Origin: Pseudoduganella rivuli
GTDB lineage: Bacteria; Pseudomonadota; Gammaproteobacteria; Burkholderiales; Burkholderiaceae_D
Length of the DNA: 64,000 nt
Direction of reading: 5' to 3'
Assembly: GCF_009674485.1 (NCBI RefSeq)
Contig: NZ_WKJJ01000001.1
Span: 296,265-360,264 of the forward strand
Positions 25,901 through 33,839 of this stretch are shown here, piece after piece. The stretch's first letter is position 1. Every line of letters begins with the position of its first letter. Position numbers and translations under genes: made by a program. The notes beneath the pieces were generated by a model that saw nothing but the letters and a program-made list of their open reading frames with translations, was not told where the DNA came from and made no database searches.

Positions 25901-27417
25901 CGCGTCATCTCGCCCTGCACGCGGGGCGGCAATCCTCCGAACCAGCGCGCATAGTCGGCGGCGCTGACGCTGTTGACGGACGTGCTCAGTTCGCGCAATG
26001 CCGCCCGGTCTTCCGGCAAGTTCACGCCGTGCGCCATGATGCGGTCCAGCAGTGCTTCCGGCGACGCGGGCAACTCACCCACCGTGTAGCCCGCGTTTTT
26101 CAGTGCGTGCAGCATGTCGAACAGCGATGCCGGCACGTTCAGGTTGTCGGCGCCGATGTTCTGGCGGCCCGGCGGGTGGTTGTAGTAAATCAGCGCGATT
26201 TTCTTGTCACGGTTGGCCTTGTGGCGCAGCGCCACCCAGCGGTTCACGCGCGCGGCCAGCCGGTCCGCCTCCGCGTCCAGCATCACGGGCGGGCGGTTTT
26301 CAATGCCGGTTTGCGGATCGCGCCGCGCCTGCCCCAGCGCCGCCACCACGATCGGCTGGCCAATGCCCTGCAATTCCGGCAGCGCCACCCGGTATTGCAC
26401 GGAATCCGGCGGCAAACCATCGGGCGACAGCCGCCACTGGGCCGCCGTGCGGTCGGACAGGCGGATCGCCTTGAACAGTGGCACGTCCAGCCGCTTGAAT
26501 GCTTCCGACACGGCTTCCCGCCCTTCCGCCGCGCCCACGACGAAGTCCTGCAACACCACCACGGCAGCGGGTTTCGCCGGGGCGATCAGTTCCGGCAAGC
26601 GTTCCAGCGCTTCGCGCGATGCGCCGCCCCAGCGCGGCAGCACTTGCGCGCACTGGCGGCCCTGCCGCTCGATGCGGCGGCACATGTCGGCGGGCACCAT
26701 GCCATCCATGTTGGACAAGTCCAGCACCACCACCGTGGGCCGGTCCTGCAATCCCAGCTGCGCCGCCCTGCCCCACGCGTCAGTATCCGCCAGCTCTTTC
26801 GTCCCCACGCGCACGCGCAGCATCGGCTCCGGTTGCGGGCCGGGCAGCGCCACGGCGGGATTGACCAGGTGGGCGAACAGCGCAGCGGTATTGGCGACGC
26901 CGCCGGCTTGCCACAGCTGGCGCGCGGCCAGCCAGTGGCGCGCGGCGGGATGCGCCTGCGCCGCCTTCAGCGCGGCCTCGGGTGGCTGTTCCGCCGACAG
27001 CTGGCGCAAGGTTTCCGGCGAAAAGCCATTCAGGCTGCCATTCGTGTCGCGCGACATCAGGCTCAGCGTGCCTTCGCCATTCATGGCCAGCACGGCGGTC
27101 TTCGGTTTCACGTAGCGCGGCAGCGCATCCTTGAGGCGGCGCGCGGGATCGCCGAACAGCGCCACGGCCAGCACGGTATCGGCCTGCCCCAGCCACTGCG
27201 CCACTTGCCGCTCATCGGCCGCCATGAATTGCGCGGGGGTGCGCAGCAGGATGCGGTCGGAAGGATGGCTGGCGAGATGGCGGTGCGCCGCTTCGACGGC
27301 GGTCGGTGCGGAGCGCTCCGTCACCAGGGCGAACAGCGTGGCGGCGTGCGCCGGCAATGTGACAGCGAGCGCGCACTGCAGCACCAGGAAAATCCTGACG
27401 AATGTTTTTGTATTCAC
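22978..27417 (-). CDS. secreted, membrane-anchored CobN-like metallochelatase
   Basis: Protein of 1479 aa of the CobN/magnesium chelatase H superfamily. Cytoplasmic CobN inserts cobalt into hydrogenobyrinate diamide with ATP-driven CobST. This version differs: residues 1-26 are a signal peptide (ending PAHA), and about 1412-1434 form a membrane helix, so the catalytic body should be periplasmic. Family landmarks include IALIYYNHPPGRQNIGADN, HVGRHSTYEFLPGK and GGLSLAVEGRTG. The start is GTG with no clear ribosome binding site. It is the first gene after the cobalamin riboswitch. The last ~35 residues are read through a palindromic repeat (23013-23112). It resembles the HmuS class found with ExbB and DUF2149 genes. 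Chelatase, dechelatase or binding role is not settled. Confidence 0.85.
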   Translation of the reverse strand: MNTKTFVRIFLVLQCALAVTLPAHAATLFALVTERSAPTAVEAAHRHLASHPSDRILLRTPAQFMAADERQVAQWLGQADTVLAVALFGDPARRLKDALPRYVKPKTAVLAMNGEGTLSLMSRDTNGSLNGFSPETLRQLSAEQPPEAALKAAQAHPAARHWLAARQLWQAGGVANTAALFAHLVNPAVALPGPQPEPMLRVRVGTKELADTDAWGRAAQLGLQDRPTVVVLDLSNMDGMVPADMCRRIERQGRQCAQVLPRWGGASREALERLPELIAPAKPAAVVVLQDFVVGAAEGREAVSEAFKRLDVPLFKAIRLSDRTAAQWRLSPDGLPPDSVQYRVALPELQGIGQPIVVAALGQARRDPQTGIENRPPVMLDAEADRLAARVNRWVALRHKANRDKKIALIYYNHPPGRQNIGADNLNVPASLFDMLHALKNAGYTVGELPASPEALLDRIMAHGVNLPEDRAALRELSTSVNSVSAADYARWFGGLPPRVQGEMTRGLLGRLHADVLEAEAAGEWQLGRKQVEVVIKELQHLVEGADHPQRTAAIRDLAALADGYHQCLDAKPARRCAALAALNRRVSGYGIEGLKGWGAAPGKIMVDSGKLLVPGLVFGNVFIGPQPPRGWEVDEELLHANTSITPPHQYLAFYHWLRDRFKADALVHVGRHSTYEFLPGKAVGLAADDYPSLVGADLPGVYPYIVDGVGEGTQAKRRGLAVMVDHLTPPLASTPLYDELLALRQVVESYEAASSESLKAQAAQGMRERVVALNLKAELEASMADVLEVRGIGFDAADDDLLAHEVGHYLTKLQEKFMPYGLHIFGRPWEQKSLDLMLESMNKGGVGGADVAQKLADSPRLEMQALLAGLDGRFIEPGKGNDPLRSPEALPTGRNFHAVDGDILPTKLGYQLGASMAAKAMARDKSPQGSEGILLWASDAVRDEGVMVAFTLAMMGAEPVWNARGIVTDVRLIPGAPRRDALVTTSGLFRDLYPNLNRLIDRAGRLALAASAGAIAQRSPELKDALQAALAPLGNVTWGSEPDTGNRVAHEWLVRQAALARSGMPPVEAGREAALRVFGDAPGAYGAGVNRLTERSGAWRERDEIGRAYRNRMGHAYGLDNAGEASHGAFDVALDGITRTYHGRASNLYGLLDNNDAFDYLGGLSLAVEGRTGRVPEAMILQHAQPGQADVEPLASALLGELRGRFLNPAWLKPLMEHGYSGARTMGQEFLENLWGWQVTRPDLVKNWAWDDVKSVYFDDAHKLGLPQFLAQGNNAHVKAHMLAIFMVAAEKGYWKTDAATIRKMGGELARLVAANGLPGSGHTKPDHPMWQWLAPQLGEADAQALGVALAKARGEALPAVAIPAGAAAQVAQATEVAAQPAAPAETETVAPPRVFELTEQPAPPQPAAMQVIELLCALAAGIALFGFGLWRGSVGRIGFIKPPCVQTNIASAGGDARMAARQRTALRTPISDEENCV
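23013..23112. repeat. palindromic dispersed repeat, copy B, inside a coding region
   Basis: Outer arms GTAGGGCGGTT (23013) and AATCCGCCCTAC (ends 23112) enclose perfect 15-base arms AGCCGCCATGCGTGC (23032-23046) and GCACGCATGGCGGCT (23076-23090), with a further CCAGCGCTGG palindrome in the loop. It shares outer and inner arms with copy A at 7762. It lies in the reading frame of the CobN-like gene and encodes residues about 1436-1469. Confidence 0.75.
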
Positions 27418-27492
27418 GGGCGGTACCAGTTACCGCGTGCCAGGCACGCATGACGATACGGGCAGCCGTGTTCTTGCCGGAATATGCAAAGG

Positions 27493-27538
27493 AAAAAAGA
27501 CGAGCCGCCCACCGGCAAAACCACACCCCGGGTTTTGC
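27493..27538 (-). terminator. expression platform after the cobalamin riboswitch
   Basis: On the minus strand a hairpin with arms GCAAAACC/GGTTTTGC (27538-27515) is followed by a small GCCG/CGGC stem and a run of six T (27498-27493), 75 bases before the GTG start. This is the right place for a conditional terminator or anti-terminator controlled by the riboswitch. The switching mechanism itself is inferred. Confidence 0.45.
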
Positions 27539-27547
27539 ACAATCTAT

Positions 27548-27741
27548 CGTGATGGCCGGTCTTCTGGCTCGCCGTCATCCTTCCCCGATCCTGCCTTCCC
27601 GTGCAATGCACAGTGGCGTTCGATCAAGGTCGTCAGGCATACAGCAGCGGGGGCTGCGCCGGACTGGCGTGGAATGAAAACTCCACACGTCACCGGCTTC
27701 CCGTTTCACCCTCCAGCAGACATGCGGGAGGGCACCATGCA
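27548..27741 (-). ncRNA. cobalamin (AdoCbl-type) riboswitch
   Basis: Read on the minus strand, the conserved elements appear in order: GGGTGAAACGGGAAGCCGGTG core split around 27690-27712, GCAGCCCCCGCTGCTGTA (near 27640-27660), GCCACTG then CGGGAAGG (near 27595-27615), and the B12 box AGCCAGAAGACCGGCC (27554-27569). These match the cobalamin riboswitch consensus closely. It precedes the CobN-like/ExbB/DUF2149/TonB-receptor operon, so adenosylcobalamin or a related corrinoid should repress that operon. Ends are approximate. Confidence 0.92.
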
Positions 27742-27795
27742 CTTTAAGGCGGCAATTGTACCTTTATTAATGAAAGTGGGCCAGTGCCATCCGCC

Positions 27796-28875
27796 TCATG
27801 CCGCCTGGACCACGGATGCCGCCAACGCCGGATAGTCCGTATAACCCTGCGCCCCGCCGCCAAAGTACGATGCGCGATCCGCCTCGTTCATCGGCGCACC
27901 GGCCTTCAGGCGTTCAACGAAATCCGGATTGGCCAGCGCCATCTGGCCATACGATTCCACTTCCGCCAGCCCGGACGCCACGTCGCTGCCCACCTGTTCG
28001 CGGGAACGGCCCGGGCGGTTCAATACCAGCGTGCCGCGCCACAGTTTGCGGATGTCCGCCAGCAGCGCTTCATCGCCCTGGTGCATCACGTGCAGGTAGG
28101 CCAGGTCCAGCTTGTCGAGTTCCGCCACCAGGTAGCGGTACAGGTCCGGGCCATCCGTCCCTTCATCGATACCCCACAGCGTGATGCCGGGCGACAGGCG
28201 GATGGCCGTGCGGTCGGCGCCGATTTCTTCGGCCACGGCGCGCACTGCTTCAATTGCGAAGCGCGCCCGGTTCGCTATCGAGCCGCCATACGCATCGGTG
28301 CGGGTATTGGCGCTGGGCGCGAAGAATTGCTGGATCAGGTAAGCGTTGGCGCCATGCAGTTCGACGCCGTCAGCTCCGGCGTCGATTGCGCGCCGCGCGG
28401 CCAGGCGGAAGTCGGCCACCGTCTGCCGCACTTCATCGGTCGACAGTGCGCGCGGTACCGGGATGTCCTGCATGCCCGTCATCGTGAACATGCCGGCGCC
28501 AGGCGCGATGGCCGATGGCGCGACGCCCTGGCGGTGGTGCGGCGTATTGTCCGGGTGCGACATGCGGCCCGCGTGCATCAGCTGGAAGAAGATACGGGCG
28601 CCTTTGGCATGCACGGCATCGGTGACTTTCTTCCAGCCCGCCACGTGCGCATCGGTATGGATGCCCGGCGTGAACAGGTAGCCCTGGCCGTCTTCCGACG
28701 GTTGCGTGCCTTCCGTGACGATCAGGCCCACGCCGGCGCGCTGGCTGTAATACTCGGCCGTCAGTTCGCCCGGCGTGCCGTCCGGTTGGGCGCGCGAACG
28801 CGTCATCGGCGCCATGGCCAGGCGGTTTTGCAGGGTATAACGGCCAACGGAGATGGTGTCGAACAGCTTGCTCAT
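27796..28875 (-). CDS. old yellow enzyme family alkene reductase (NemA-like)
   Basis: FMN-dependent ene-reductase of 359 aa, close to N-ethylmaleimide reductase/xenobiotic reductase. Landmarks are LAMAPMTRSRA near the N-terminus, the substrate-binding HGAN motif, the AYGGS loop and the C-terminal NPDFVERL segment. It reduces activated C=C bonds and often nitro compounds using NAD(P)H. The second of two adjacent ATG codons (28875) has AAGGA at the better distance. It is divergent from a LysR regulator, a common arrangement for this family, and is probably induced by electrophiles. Confidence 0.92.
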   Translation of the reverse strand: MSKLFDTISVGRYTLQNRLAMAPMTRSRAQPDGTPGELTAEYYSQRAGVGLIVTEGTQPSEDGQGYLFTPGIHTDAHVAGWKKVTDAVHAKGARIFFQLMHAGRMSHPDNTPHHRQGVAPSAIAPGAGMFTMTGMQDIPVPRALSTDEVRQTVADFRLAARRAIDAGADGVELHGANAYLIQQFFAPSANTRTDAYGGSIANRARFAIEAVRAVAEEIGADRTAIRLSPGITLWGIDEGTDGPDLYRYLVAELDKLDLAYLHVMHQGDEALLADIRKLWRGTLVLNRPGRSREQVGSDVASGLAEVESYGQMALANPDFVERLKAGAPMNEADRASYFGGGAQGYTDYPALAASVVQAA

Positions 28876-28959
28876 CATGTATTCCTTCGTAGGGTTGAAT
28901 GCATGACGCCATCATCGCCGACTATCCAGATGAGATAAATATGGTATTTTGGAGATCAT

Positions 28960-28977
28960 TGATCCAAAAATGGATCA
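28960..28977. promoter_or_regulatory. palindromic operator candidate between OYE and LysR genes
   Basis: TGATCCAAAAATGGATCA has 6-base arms; an overlapping inverted repeat (TTTTGGA...TCCAAAA) begins near 28947. It lies in the divergent promoter region, where a LysR regulator would be expected to bind. Confidence 0.45.
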
Positions 28978-28994
28978 CTTATGAAAACCATGCA

Positions 28995-29867
28995 ATGGAA
29001 CTGTTGAACGACATGGCCTTGTTCGTCGAAGTGGTCAAGGCCAAGAGCTTCCGGCGCGCGGGCGAAGCGATCGCCATGCCGATTGCCACCGTGTCGCGCC
29101 GTATCAGTGGCCTGGAAAAAGCCATCGGCTTGCGCCTGCTGCACCGGACCACGCGCCGCATCGAGCTGACGGAAGCGGGACTGCTGTATTACGAACGGTG
29201 CCGCCGCATCGTCGAAGAAGCGCGGCTGGCGCACCAGCAACTGGGCGAGTTGCTGGAACAGCCCAGCGGCGTGCTGCGCGTCTCGCTGCCGGTGGACTTC
29301 GCGACAATCTTCCTGGCGCCGCACCTGGGCGAATTCGCGCAGCGCTATCCCGGCATCCGCTTCGAGTTCGATTTAACGCCCCGCAAAGTCGACCTGGTGG
29401 CGGAACCGTTCGACCTAGCCATCCGCATGGGCGATTTGCCCGACTCCACGCTGATCGCCCGCAAGCTGGCCGACCTGCCGCGCTATTTATATGCGTCGCC
29501 CGGCTACCTGGAACAGGCGGGCGAACCGCAACACCCGCACGAACTGGCGCGCCACGAATGCCTGCTGATGCTGCGCCAGCCGGCCACGTGGAACCTGCAC
29601 AACCAGGCCGACGCCATGGACGTGGCGGTCCAGGGGCGCTTCCATGTCAACAGCATCGGCATGATGCAGCACCTGGCCTTGCAGGGCATGGGGATCGCGC
29701 TGGTCTCGCCGGAAATCGTCGCGGCCGACGTGGCGGCAGGCACGTTGCGGCGCGTGCTGCCCGGCTGGCGCGGGCCGGACGTTCCGGTCTACGCCGTGAC
29801 GGAAACCCGCCTGCTGCCCGCCAAGACGCAGCGCTTTATCGAGTTTTTGACCGGGCTGCTGGGGTAA
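28995..29867 (+). CDS. LysR-family transcriptional regulator
   Basis: Regulator of 290 aa with an N-terminal helix-turn-helix (about 5-62, KSFRRAGEAIAMPIATVSRR) and LysR substrate-binding domain. The start at 28995 (MELLNDMALF) follows the usual N-terminus of this subgroup; longer in-frame starts overlap the operator region, and no strong ribosome binding site is visible. It is divergent from the ene-reductase gene and probably regulates it. The last 32 bases overlap the convergent MocR gene. Confidence 0.82.
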   Translation: MELLNDMALFVEVVKAKSFRRAGEAIAMPIATVSRRISGLEKAIGLRLLHRTTRRIELTEAGLLYYERCRRIVEEARLAHQQLGELLEQPSGVLRVSLPVDFATIFLAPHLGEFAQRYPGIRFEFDLTPRKVDLVAEPFDLAIRMGDLPDSTLIARKLADLPRYLYASPGYLEQAGEPQHPHELARHECLLMLRQPATWNLHNQADAMDVAVQGRFHVNSIGMMQHLALQGMGIALVSPEIVAADVAAGTLRRVLPGWRGPDVPVYAVTETRLLPAKTQRFIEFLTGLLG

Positions 29868-31272
29868 GCATTTCCCCCACCAGCCGCCCCAGCATGCGCA
29901 ATGCCTGCTCGGTGCCGGCCGACCACGGATAACTGTAATTGAGCCGGATGCAGTGCGTGTAGCCGCCCCGCGCGGAAAACATGTGGCCCGGGCCGACGGT
30001 GATCTTGCGCTCCAGCGCTTTTGCATACAGCGCCATCGCATCGGCGCCGTCCGGCAATTCCACCCATAGCACGTAACCGCCCTGCGGTTCGGACACGCGC
30101 GTGCCGGGCGGGAAGAACCGCAATACGGCAGCGGCCATCATGCGGGCGCGCTGCGCATAGCCCTTGCGCACTTGCCGCAACAGGCGGTCATGCCCAGCGT
30201 GCTGCAAGTATTCGGCAATCGCCAGTTGCGGCAGCGACGGCGTCGCCAGCGTATTGAGGAACTTGAGCTTTTCCACCTGCGCCGCGTAGCGCCCCGGCAG
30301 CGCCCAGCCGATGCGGTAACTGGGCGCCAGGCTCTTCGAAAACGACGAGCAATGCAGCACCAGGCCTTTGCTGTCCCAATTCTTCAGCGACGTGGGATGG
30401 CTGTCGCCGTAATACAGTTCGTCGTAGACGGCGTTTTCAATCACTGGGATGTCCTGCCGGGCCAGCAATTCCACCAGTTCCCGCTTGTGCGCGTCCGGCA
30501 TCATGAAGCCCAGCGGATTCTGGAAATTCGGCATCACCATGCAGGCGGCGATCCGGTGCTGTCCCAGCAGGGTGCGCAACGCATCGATGCGGATGCCGGT
30601 TTTCGGATCGGTCGGCACTTCCAGCGCCCGCATGCCCATGCGCTCGATCGCGTGCAGCATCGCATAGAACGTCGGCGACTCGATGGCGACGGTGTCGCCC
30701 GGCTTGGCCACCGCTTGCAGGCACAGGTTGATGGCTTCCGTCGCCCCCGCCGTCACGACGATTTCCGCCGGATCGACAGCCAGCCCGTTTTCCATATGGC
30801 GGCGGGCGATTTGCCGGATCAGTTCCGGGTTCCCCGGCGGTAAATCATCCATCACGCTCCAGTTGTGCTGGCGGCGCGCGATGGCGCCGGCGTACTGGCT
30901 GATGCGCTGCCACGGGAATGGCGCGGGATCTGGATAAGGTGATCCCAGTGGCGCCGCACCTTGCGTGCGGATGGTGCGCAAGGTCGACAGCACCAGGCGG
31001 CTGACGTCCACCTCGGACGACAGCACCAGCGGCGCGGTTTCCTTCTTGCGGGGCGCGGCGCGGGCCTTGCGGCGCACGAAAAATCCAGACTGGGGCCGGC
31101 TTTCGATCACACCCCGGCTTTCCAGCAGCGAGTAGGCGCGCAGCACCGTGCTGATGGCCAGCGCGCGGTGCACACTGGCTTGCCGGATCGACGGCAGCCT
31201 GTCGCCTTCGACCAGCACGCCGCGCGCGACCTGGTCTTCGATATCCGCCGCCAATGACTCGTACAGGTTCAT
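29836..31272 (-). CDS. MocR-type regulator (GntR helix-turn-helix fused to aminotransferase)
   Basis: Protein of 478 aa with an N-terminal GntR winged helix (about 1-70) joined by a basic linker to a fold-type I aminotransferase domain (about 110-478). The PLP-binding lysine lies in SSFSKSLAPSYRIGW and the NPLG motif is present. MocR proteins use PLP adducts as effectors and rarely catalyse transamination. The start at 31272 (MNLYES) is preferred over an upstream extension. It is divergent from the molybdopterin oxidoreductase gene, and the gap holds three CTGTACC repeats that are candidate sites. Confidence 0.88.
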   Translation of the reverse strand: MNLYESLAADIEDQVARGVLVEGDRLPSIRQASVHRALAISTVLRAYSLLESRGVIESRPQSGFFVRRKARAAPRKKETAPLVLSSEVDVSRLVLSTLRTIRTQGAAPLGSPYPDPAPFPWQRISQYAGAIARRQHNWSVMDDLPPGNPELIRQIARRHMENGLAVDPAEIVVTAGATEAINLCLQAVAKPGDTVAIESPTFYAMLHAIERMGMRALEVPTDPKTGIRIDALRTLLGQHRIAACMVMPNFQNPLGFMMPDAHKRELVELLARQDIPVIENAVYDELYYGDSHPTSLKNWDSKGLVLHCSSFSKSLAPSYRIGWALPGRYAAQVEKLKFLNTLATPSLPQLAIAEYLQHAGHDRLLRQVRKGYAQRARMMAAAVLRFFPPGTRVSEPQGGYVLWVELPDGADAMALYAKALERKITVGPGHMFSARGGYTHCIRLNYSYPWSAGTEQALRMLGRLVGEMLTPAARSKTR

Positions 31273-31306
31273 GCGGCCCAGTATAGCCCAGCCTTGCCGC
31301 CCGCAT

Positions 31307-31351
31307 CTGTACCTTCCGACTGTACCCCTGCCGCGATGGCCTGTCTGTACC
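31307..31351. promoter_or_regulatory. three direct CTGTACC repeats, candidate MocR operator
   Basis: CTGTACC occurs at 31307, 31320 and 31345 in the same orientation, with start-to-start spacing of 13 and 25 bases. Direct repeats are typical of MocR-family operators such as that of TauR. They lie in the promoter region shared by the MocR and oxidoreductase genes. Confidence 0.5.
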
Positions 31352-31408
31352 CGCCGCCGCCATCCCTTACGCGCGACACTGGGCGCCATCACAGACCAGG
31401 AGCCAGCC

Positions 31409-33724
31409 ATGAGCAACCGACCCGGGCGTATTGCCCCCTATTCCAACCCGGCCGGCGGCTGGGGCGCGCTGAAATACGTTGCGCTGAACCTGGTGCGGGA
31501 ACGGGTCAACGCGGGAAAATTGGGTACCTTGCTGGCGCAAAACCAGCCGGACGGTTTCGATTGCCCCGGCTGCGCGTGGCCGGACCGCAAGCATACGTCG
31601 ACCTTTGAATTCTGCGAAAACGGCGTCAAGGCTGTGGCGGCGGAAGCCACCAGCAAGCGCGTCACGCGGGAATTCTTTGCGCGCCACACGGTAGCCGAAC
31701 TGATGGCGCAATCCGATTATGAGCTGGAACAGCACGGCCGACTGACCGAACCCATGGCGTACCACGCGGCCAGCGACAAGTATGTGCCGGTGTCCTGGGA
31801 CGATGCCTTCAGCCTGATCGCCTGCGAATTGCACGCGCTGGACAACCCGGACCAGGCCGCGTTTTACACGTCGGGCCGCGCCAGCAACGAAGCGGCGTTT
31901 TTATACCAGCTGTTTGCCCGCATGTTCGGCACCAACAACTTCCCCGATTGTTCCAACATGTGCCACGAAGCCACCAGCCGCGGCTTGCCGCACACGGTGG
32001 GTATCGGCAAGGGCACCGTCACACTGGACGACTTCGAACTGGCCGACACGATCCTGGTGTTCGGCCAGAATCCAGCCACCAACCATCCCCGCATGATGGG
32101 CGAATTGCGCGAATGCGCGCGGCGTGGCGCAGCCATTGTTTCGATCAATCCGCTGAAGGAACGGGGCTTGCAGCGCTTTCAGGACCCGCAAAGCCCCGGT
32201 GAAATGCTGACCAACGGCAGCACCCGCATCAGTTCCATGTTTGTCCAACCCCGCATCGGCGGCGATTTTGCGCTGATCAAGGCCGTCGCCAAGCGCGTAC
32301 TGGAAATGGATGACGACGCCGGCGCACTGGGCCGTCCGCGCGTGCTGGATGCGGCGTTCATTGCGGAGCATACGGCCGGCTTCCCTGCCTTTGCCCGCGA
32401 CTTGCGCGCCGAATCGTGGCCACTGCTGCTGGAGGAATCCGGCGTGGCGCGCGACGAGGTCGAGCGGCTGGCGCGCCTGTTCGCCGGCAGCGAGCGCGTG
32501 ATCGCCTGCTGGGGCATGGGGCTGACGCAGCACAAGCATTCGGTCGCGACGATCCAGATGCTGTCGAACCTGATGATGATGCGGGGCCAGATCGGCAAGC
32601 CCGGCGCCGGGCTGTGCCCCGTGCGGGGTCACTCCAACGTGCAGGGCGACCGCACTGTCGGCATCGAAGAACGCCCCACTGTCGCCTTCCTGGACCGTTT
32701 AAAGCACGTGTTCGGCTTCGAGCCGCCCCGCCACCACGGCTACGACGTGGTGACGACCATCCGCGCCATGCTGGACGGCCGCGTCAAGGTCTTCATCGGC
32801 CTGGGCGGCAACTTCGCCAGCGCCACGCCGGACACGCCCCTCACGTGGCAAGGTTTGCGCCAGTGTGCGCTGACGGTGCACGTCACCACCAAGCTCAATC
32901 GCAGCCACCTGGTGCACGGCCGCGCCGCGCTGATCCTGCCGACGCTGGGGCGCACGGAAATCGATATGCAGAATGGCGTGGCACAGGGTGTCACGGTGGA
33001 AGACTCCATGAGCATGGTGCACATTTCCTATGGCATCAACCCGCCCGCGTCGCCCGATTTGCTGTCGGAAATCGCCATCGTGGCGCGCATGGCCCATGCA
33101 ACGCTGGGCAGCCATCGCTATGACTGGCTGGGCAAGGCCGCCGATTACGCGTTGATCCGCGACGACATCGAAAAAGTGTTCGACGATTTTTACGACTACA
33201 ACGCCCGCGTGGCCAAGCCGGGCGGATTCCACCTGAAAGTCGCGTCGCGCGAACGGCAGTGGATCACACCGGCCGCCAAAGCGCAATTCATCGTCAACGC
33301 CATCGACCGCGACACGCCGATCCACCGCGCCCGCGCCGCGCACGGCCAGCGGTTGCTGACGATGATGACCACCCGTTCGCATGACCAGTACAACACGACG
33401 ATTTACGGACTGGATGACCGCTACCGGGGTGTGTTCGGGCTGCGCCGCGTGGTCTTCATCAACAAGGATGACCTGGCCATGCTGGGCCTGGCGGCGGGTG
33501 GCATGGTCGATGTCGTCAGCGTATGGGACGACGGCGTACAGCGCGTGGCGCCAGGTTTCCTGCTGGTGGAATATGACATTCCCCGTGGCTGCGTGGGCGC
33601 ATACTACCCCGAAACCAATGTGCTGGTGCCGCTGGACAGCGTGGCCGATGGGGCGGGTACGCCGACGTCGAAGTCGATTCCCGTGCTGTTGCAGGCCGCC
33701 CGGCAGTTATCGATTGCACAATAA
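31409..33724 (+). CDS. FdhF/YdeP-family molybdopterin oxidoreductase
   Basis: Protein of 771 aa of the DMSO reductase superfamily, closest to the YdeP group. It has no Tat or Sec signal, so it should be cytoplasmic. Cys52, Cys55 (CPGCAWPD) and Cys69 lie where formate dehydrogenases hold an Fe-S cluster. DCSNMCHEATS (Cys185-His186) aligns with the Sec/Cys-His site that ligates molybdenum in FdhF. The start follows AGGAG. An FdhD gene, needed to sulfurate the cofactor of formate dehydrogenases, lies in the same region. The substrate is unknown; YdeP is linked to acid resistance in E. coli. Confidence 0.88.
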   Translation: MSNRPGRIAPYSNPAGGWGALKYVALNLVRERVNAGKLGTLLAQNQPDGFDCPGCAWPDRKHTSTFEFCENGVKAVAAEATSKRVTREFFARHTVAELMAQSDYELEQHGRLTEPMAYHAASDKYVPVSWDDAFSLIACELHALDNPDQAAFYTSGRASNEAAFLYQLFARMFGTNNFPDCSNMCHEATSRGLPHTVGIGKGTVTLDDFELADTILVFGQNPATNHPRMMGELRECARRGAAIVSINPLKERGLQRFQDPQSPGEMLTNGSTRISSMFVQPRIGGDFALIKAVAKRVLEMDDDAGALGRPRVLDAAFIAEHTAGFPAFARDLRAESWPLLLEESGVARDEVERLARLFAGSERVIACWGMGLTQHKHSVATIQMLSNLMMMRGQIGKPGAGLCPVRGHSNVQGDRTVGIEERPTVAFLDRLKHVFGFEPPRHHGYDVVTTIRAMLDGRVKVFIGLGGNFASATPDTPLTWQGLRQCALTVHVTTKLNRSHLVHGRAALILPTLGRTEIDMQNGVAQGVTVEDSMSMVHISYGINPPASPDLLSEIAIVARMAHATLGSHRYDWLGKAADYALIRDDIEKVFDDFYDYNARVAKPGGFHLKVASRERQWITPAAKAQFIVNAIDRDTPIHRARAAHGQRLLTMMTTRSHDQYNTTIYGLDDRYRGVFGLRRVVFINKDDLAMLGLAAGGMVDVVSVWDDGVQRVAPGFLLVEYDIPRGCVGAYYPETNVLVPLDSVADGAGTPTSKSIPVLLQAARQLSIAQ

Positions 33725-33839
33725 CCTTACGCATATCTTGCCACTGTAGCCATTCCACGACAGGCAGGATGGATTGTAAATTGCCGGACAACAGCGCTTG
33801 ACGGATACTGGCAACGTCCGCCGACGACCGAGTCCCGTC

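Noticed and set aside
22978..27417. Calling the CobN-like gene a standard cobaltochelatase subunit of B12 synthesis
   Set aside because: Signal peptide, membrane anchor, ExbB/DUF2149/TonB-receptor partners and absence of CobST or cob genes argue against the cytoplasmic biosynthetic role.
24724..27453. A 909-codon open frame on the plus strand opposite the CobN-like gene
   Set aside because: It is antisense to a well-recognised family, is rich in His, Arg and Gln as high-GC shadow frames are, and has no domain or ribosome binding site.
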